Assembly: GCA_029261235.1 (NCBI GenBank)
Contig: JAJDBS010000149.1
Span: forward strand, 1 to 37,585
Source: Nitrospirales bacterium
GTDB lineage: Bacteria; Nitrospirota; Nitrospiria; Nitrospirales; UBA8639
Direction of reading: 5' to 3'
DNA length: 37,585 bases
Shown: positions 34,885-37,585 of the stretch, in pieces
Position numbering within the stretch: the first letter of the stretch is position 1
How the letters are laid out: every line of letters begins with the position of its first letter
Program-made: the position numbers and the translations under genes
The notes under the pieces: generated by a model
What the model was told of the DNA's origin: nothing
Seen by the model: the letters and a program-made list of their open reading frames with translations, nothing else
The model's database searches: none

Positions 34885-36423
34885 ATGACCTCTCCAGCCT
34901 CACTTGATTCACTGAAATCCAAACTCCGAGAGATTCATCATCTCCACGATGCCGCAGCTGTTCTCTCGTGGGATCAAGAAACCTATATGCCAGACGGGAG
35001 TGGAGCCATCCGAGCCGAGCAGTTAGCAACTCTCCAAACATTGGCTCATAACCAATTTACCTCGCCCGAAGTTGAATCCCTGCTCGGCTCCTTCGTGGAT
35101 ATCGATACTGGCACGATCTTACCCAATCAAGAAACAACACTGAATGACACCGCACAAGCCTTGCTTCGGGAAACCTGGCGAGATTTTTCTCGGGCAAAAA
35201 AGTTGCCCTCTTCCTTCGTAAATCAACTAGAACGAGAATGCTCACTCGCCCAACAGATTTGGCAAGACGCTCGGAAGACGAACGATTTCCAGCGATTTCT
35301 CCCAAACTTAGAGCGCTTGGTGAGACTGAAACAACAAGAAGCCGAATATTTGGGCTATACCGATTCGCCCTACAATGCCTTATTAGATACCTTTGAACCA
35401 GGATCAACCGTCGCCCAGCTCCGCCCACTTTTTGCAGAATTGCGGACACATCTTATTCGTTTGCTAGACCAGATTCGAAATTCTCCGGTCCAGCCCAATA
35501 CCAGCCTACTCACACAATCGTTTGACACCTCCAAACAAGTAGACTTTGGTCGATTGGTACTCAAACAAATGGGGTATAACTTTCAGCGCGGGCGTCTGGA
35601 TCTTTCTGCTCATCCCTTTACCACAGCATTTCATCCCACGGATGCACGAGTCACCACACGTGTGTTTGAGCACGACATGCCCTCTTGCCTATTCAGTTGC
35701 ATCCACGAGGGAGGGCATGGTCTGTATGAGCAAGGGTTATCTCCCCAACATTATGGGACGCCACTAGGAGAGGCAATTTCTTTAGGCATTCATGAAAGCC
35801 AGTCGCGACTGTGGGAAAATAGCGTCGGCCGCTCACAAGCCTTCTGGAAGTACCTTTACCCGAAATTACAAGAAACCTTCCCTGAGCAACTTGGCGCGGT
35901 GCAAGCTGATGAATTTTATTTGGCCATCAATCGGGTAGAACCTTCATTGATTCGTGTCGAAGCCGACGAGCTGACTTACAACCTGCACATCATGGTGAGA
36001 TTCGAAATTGAGCTGGAAGTGATTGAAGGCCGCGTCGAGGTCGATGAATTACCTGAGCTCTGGAATGCCAAAATAGAGGAATATTTAGGGGTAACTCCAT
36101 CCAACGATGCTGAAGGCGTGCTGCAAGATGTCCATTGGTCGTTCGGCGCTTTTGGATATTTCCCAACGTACACTCTAGGGAACCTCTATGCTGCCATGTT
36201 GTTTCAGCAAGCGAAGAAAGACATGGCCGACCTGGAGCAGAATATAGGTCAAGGAAATTTTCTGCCGTTAAAAAACTGGCTCAATGATCGCGTCCACAAA
36301 TGGGGCCGGCAATATTCGGCGAGTGACTTGATTCAACGAGTGACAGGCCAAGCGTTAACCTCAGAACCTTTTGTCAAAGATCTTGAAGAAAAATTCGGGA
36401 ATCTGTACCAATTTTCGACTTAG
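34885..36423 (+). CDS. M32 family metallocarboxypeptidase (Taq carboxypeptidase type)
   Basis: A 512-residue cytoplasmic zinc carboxypeptidase that removes C-terminal residues from peptides, close to the usual M32 length. Zinc site HEGGH at H274-H278 with catalytic E275, and the third ligand E304 in GIHESQSRLWEN, which is the M32-specific HES motif. The N-terminus LKSKLREIHHLHDAAAVLSWDQETYMP and the segment AIRAEQLATLQTLAH are also typical, as is the C-terminal LGNLYAAMLFQQAK. AAGGA seven bases before the ATG supports the start. The gene stands alone; no key residue is missing. Confidence 0.96.
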   Translation: MTSPASLDSLKSKLREIHHLHDAAAVLSWDQETYMPDGSGAIRAEQLATLQTLAHNQFTSPEVESLLGSFVDIDTGTILPNQETTLNDTAQALLRETWRDFSRAKKLPSSFVNQLERECSLAQQIWQDARKTNDFQRFLPNLERLVRLKQQEAEYLGYTDSPYNALLDTFEPGSTVAQLRPLFAELRTHLIRLLDQIRNSPVQPNTSLLTQSFDTSKQVDFGRLVLKQMGYNFQRGRLDLSAHPFTTAFHPTDARVTTRVFEHDMPSCLFSCIHEGGHGLYEQGLSPQHYGTPLGEAISLGIHESQSRLWENSVGRSQAFWKYLYPKLQETFPEQLGAVQADEFYLAINRVEPSLIRVEADELTYNLHIMVRFEIELEVIEGRVEVDELPELWNAKIEEYLGVTPSNDAEGVLQDVHWSFGAFGYFPTYTLGNLYAAMLFQQAKKDMADLEQNIGQGNFLPLKNWLNDRVHKWGRQYSASDLIQRVTGQALTSEPFVKDLEEKFGNLYQFST

Positions 36424-36617
36424 CCCTACCTTCCAACTCTTCAAAATCTATCAATTTCAGAGGGCTATTTCTCGATATCGTGAAAATCCCTCGACACCTA
36501 GCAAAAAGACTTCCCGCGTCCTTATGTTTCTTTCATTATTGATTGAGCTTGCCGACGGCGGACTTCAATGCATCCGACAGCGGCAACTCTTTTTTTCTGT
36601 CTTAACAAAGGAGCGTA

Positions 36618-36944
36618 ATGATGAAATTCAGTTCCAAGCCTCTGACGACTCTAATTCTGGCTGCATGTCTGTCATTGGGTGTATTCCTTCCTGTTTCAGG
36701 GGCCATCGCTGCCATGAAAGCTGACCTGAATTCGGCAACGATGGAACAGTTGGAAGCCATTAAAGGCATCGGTCATGATACCGCACAGCAGATCTTGGAC
36801 TACAAACAAGAAAACGGGAAATTCACATCGATGGAGCAGTTAGAAGCCGTCAGCGGCGTGGGGAAAGTTCGCTTAGAAGCACTCCGTGAAGCCTTTATGG
36901 TTGGAACAACCATGAAGAATCATAAGAAAATGTCCATGAAATAG
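36618..36944 (+). CDS. ComEA-like helix-hairpin-helix protein, exported
   Basis: A 108-residue protein. A signal peptide ends near GAIAAM (about residue 33). The remainder is one double helix-hairpin-helix unit: ADLNSATMEQLEAIKGIGHD, then AQQILDYKQENGKFTSMEQL and VSGVGKVRLEALRE, as in ComEA, a periplasmic DNA-binding protein of natural transformation. The tail is short and basic (NHKKMSMK). AAAGGAG is present before two adjacent ATGs (36618 and 36621); the second has better spacing. No other competence gene is in the window, so a role in DNA uptake is not established; many bacteria carry such stand-alone proteins. Confidence 0.92.
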   Translation: MMKFSSKPLTTLILAACLSLGVFLPVSGAIAAMKADLNSATMEQLEAIKGIGHDTAQQILDYKQENGKFTSMEQLEAVSGVGKVRLEALREAFMVGTTMKNHKKMSMK

Positions 36945-36950
36945 TCATAC

Positions 36951-36990
36951 AGCCATTTCCCTTTCTTGATATGAGGAAAGGGAAATGGCT
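36951..36990. terminator. Perfect 15-bp hairpin between convergent genes
   Basis: AGCCATTTCCCTTTC and GAAAGGGAAATGGCT form a perfect stem around a 10-base loop, seven bases past the ComEA-like stop and 44 bases past the end of the convergent gene. No T-run follows on the plus strand, but the position and strength fit a bidirectional transcript end. Confidence 0.65.
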
Positions 36991-37033
36991 TGTCGACTCA
37001 TGACGTCTCATCACTGCAGAAAAAAATGTCGGA

Positions 37034-37585
37034 TTAATAGCCCATTGCCGTATTCAGTTTTTTCGCTTGACCCGCCGAAAGTGTAAATGCCTCTGTCGTC
37101 TCTACTCGAGAAGGCACCAACATAATCGTATGAAACGAAATATCTCGAATCGCCAGTTTTTGTTCAGGATCATCAGCTGGACTTAATTCTATCGCCTCCA
37201 CCGTTGCCATAATCTCACTGGTATCCTGAACCCCATATGTCTCAACGACTGTACGAATGATTTCCATGACCTGCTCATTCGCCTCATGACCCTCCACAAC
37301 TTTATCGATTAACGGCATGACATCTTCAGCATCTCCCGTCACATCAAAATTCTGAATCCGTTCTTTGCGACGTAAAAATAGTAAATCGTTATCGACATCC
37401 TTACTAAATGCCCCATAAGGAAAACGAACAAACTCCCAATGTAACCCCTTGAGGCCCTTCCCCAACATTTGCAACTCGGCCAGAAATAATAGCTGTTGGA
37501 GTTTCACATCACTCATCAAGCCGCCTGAATCTTCTATCGATTCCATCAAATGCAAGGTATAAATGAGAAATGCGCGGTCACTGGA
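37034..37585 (-). CDS. Panacea/SocA-like (DUF4065) domain protein, 3' part
   Basis: The frame is open from the stop at 37034 to the right edge (183 codons), so the start lies outside. The ATG-like codons inside (TTG at 37555) need not be the real start. The segment VKLQQLLFLAELQMLGKG, then HWEFVRFPYGAFSKDVDNDL, resembles the Panacea/SocA domain found in antitoxins and phage-related proteins, where KLQKLLYF and a GP(V/F)S turn recur. No toxin gene is next to it within the window. Family assignment is tentative; coding status is firm. Confidence 0.7.
   Translation of the reverse strand, partial: SSDRAFLIYTLHLMESIEDSGGLMSDVKLQQLLFLAELQMLGKGLKGLHWEFVRFPYGAFSKDVDNDLLFLRRKERIQNFDVTGDAEDVMPLIDKVVEGHEANEQVMEIIRTVVETYGVQDTSEIMATVEAIELSPADDPEQKLAIRDISFHTIMLVPSRVETTEAFTLSAGQAKKLNTAMGY

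Noticed and set aside
36421-36467. TAGCCCT/AGGGCTA inverted repeat at the carboxypeptidase stop
   Set aside because: Only 7 bp with a 33-base loop and three T's behind it; too weak to call as a terminator.
1-37585. CRISPR arrays, rRNA and tRNA genes, prophage or conjugation modules
   Set aside because: No regularly spaced repeats, no rRNA-like stretches, no tRNA I could fold by eye, and no phage or transfer genes were seen. A tRNA scan would be needed to be certain.

Overview
The window looks like chromosomal DNA of a Gram-negative bacterium, most likely a Nitrospirota (Nitrospira-like) organism. The reasons are indirect: several outer-membrane beta-barrels, lipoproteins and a RND/MMPL exporter; a large FecR-domain protein beside a TPR-barrel protein; moderate GC by eye; and two copies of a palindromic repeat of about 112 bp with ends like TGTTGAAAAAATCC, a type I associate from memory with Nitrospira genomes. 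No rRNA, tRNA, CRISPR array or intact transposase was seen. The taxonomic call is inference.

Layout. 1-5.3 kb is housekeeping: the 5' part of uvrB, formate-tetrahydrofolate ligase (fhs) preceded by a possible 18-residue ORF, a secreted SH3 + DNase-I-like phosphoesterase, and a cation diffusion facilitator. 5.3-17.6 kb holds large envelope genes separated by long non-coding spacers: a 1371-residue protein with an N-terminal ATPase domain, one membrane span, a very long coiled coil and a seven-bladed WD40 propeller; a 915-residue FecR-domain surface-type protein; a small HExxH lipoprotein; a secreted YbjN-like protein; a TPR + outer-membrane barrel protein; and a YdjM-family membrane protein. 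17.7-20.5 kb is a two-gene unit of a CocE/NonD-type hydrolase lipoprotein and a membrane-anchored lytic transglycosylase-like protein.

21.1-34.3 kb is the most interesting part. A tight minus-strand operon runs from a fatty-acyl-AMP-ligase-like enzyme, through a 996-residue fusion of a class III aminotransferase to a cyanobacterial-type acyl-ACP reductase, a second AMP-forming ligase, an MMPL/RND exporter and a LolA-like protein, to an acyl carrier protein. Upstream on the same strand lie an outer-membrane barrel gene and an O-methyltransferase. The simplest reading is activation of a fatty acid onto ACP, reduction to the aldehyde, transamination to a fatty amine, possible amide formation by the second ligase, and export to the outer membrane. 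I know of no described system with exactly this set, so it is my main candidate for a new amino-lipid pathway.

34.3-37.6 kb holds a non-coding stretch with a nested inverted repeat, an M32 carboxypeptidase, a ComEA-like helix-hairpin-helix protein with a perfect 15-bp hairpin behind it, and the 3' part of a Panacea/SocA-like gene cut by the window end.
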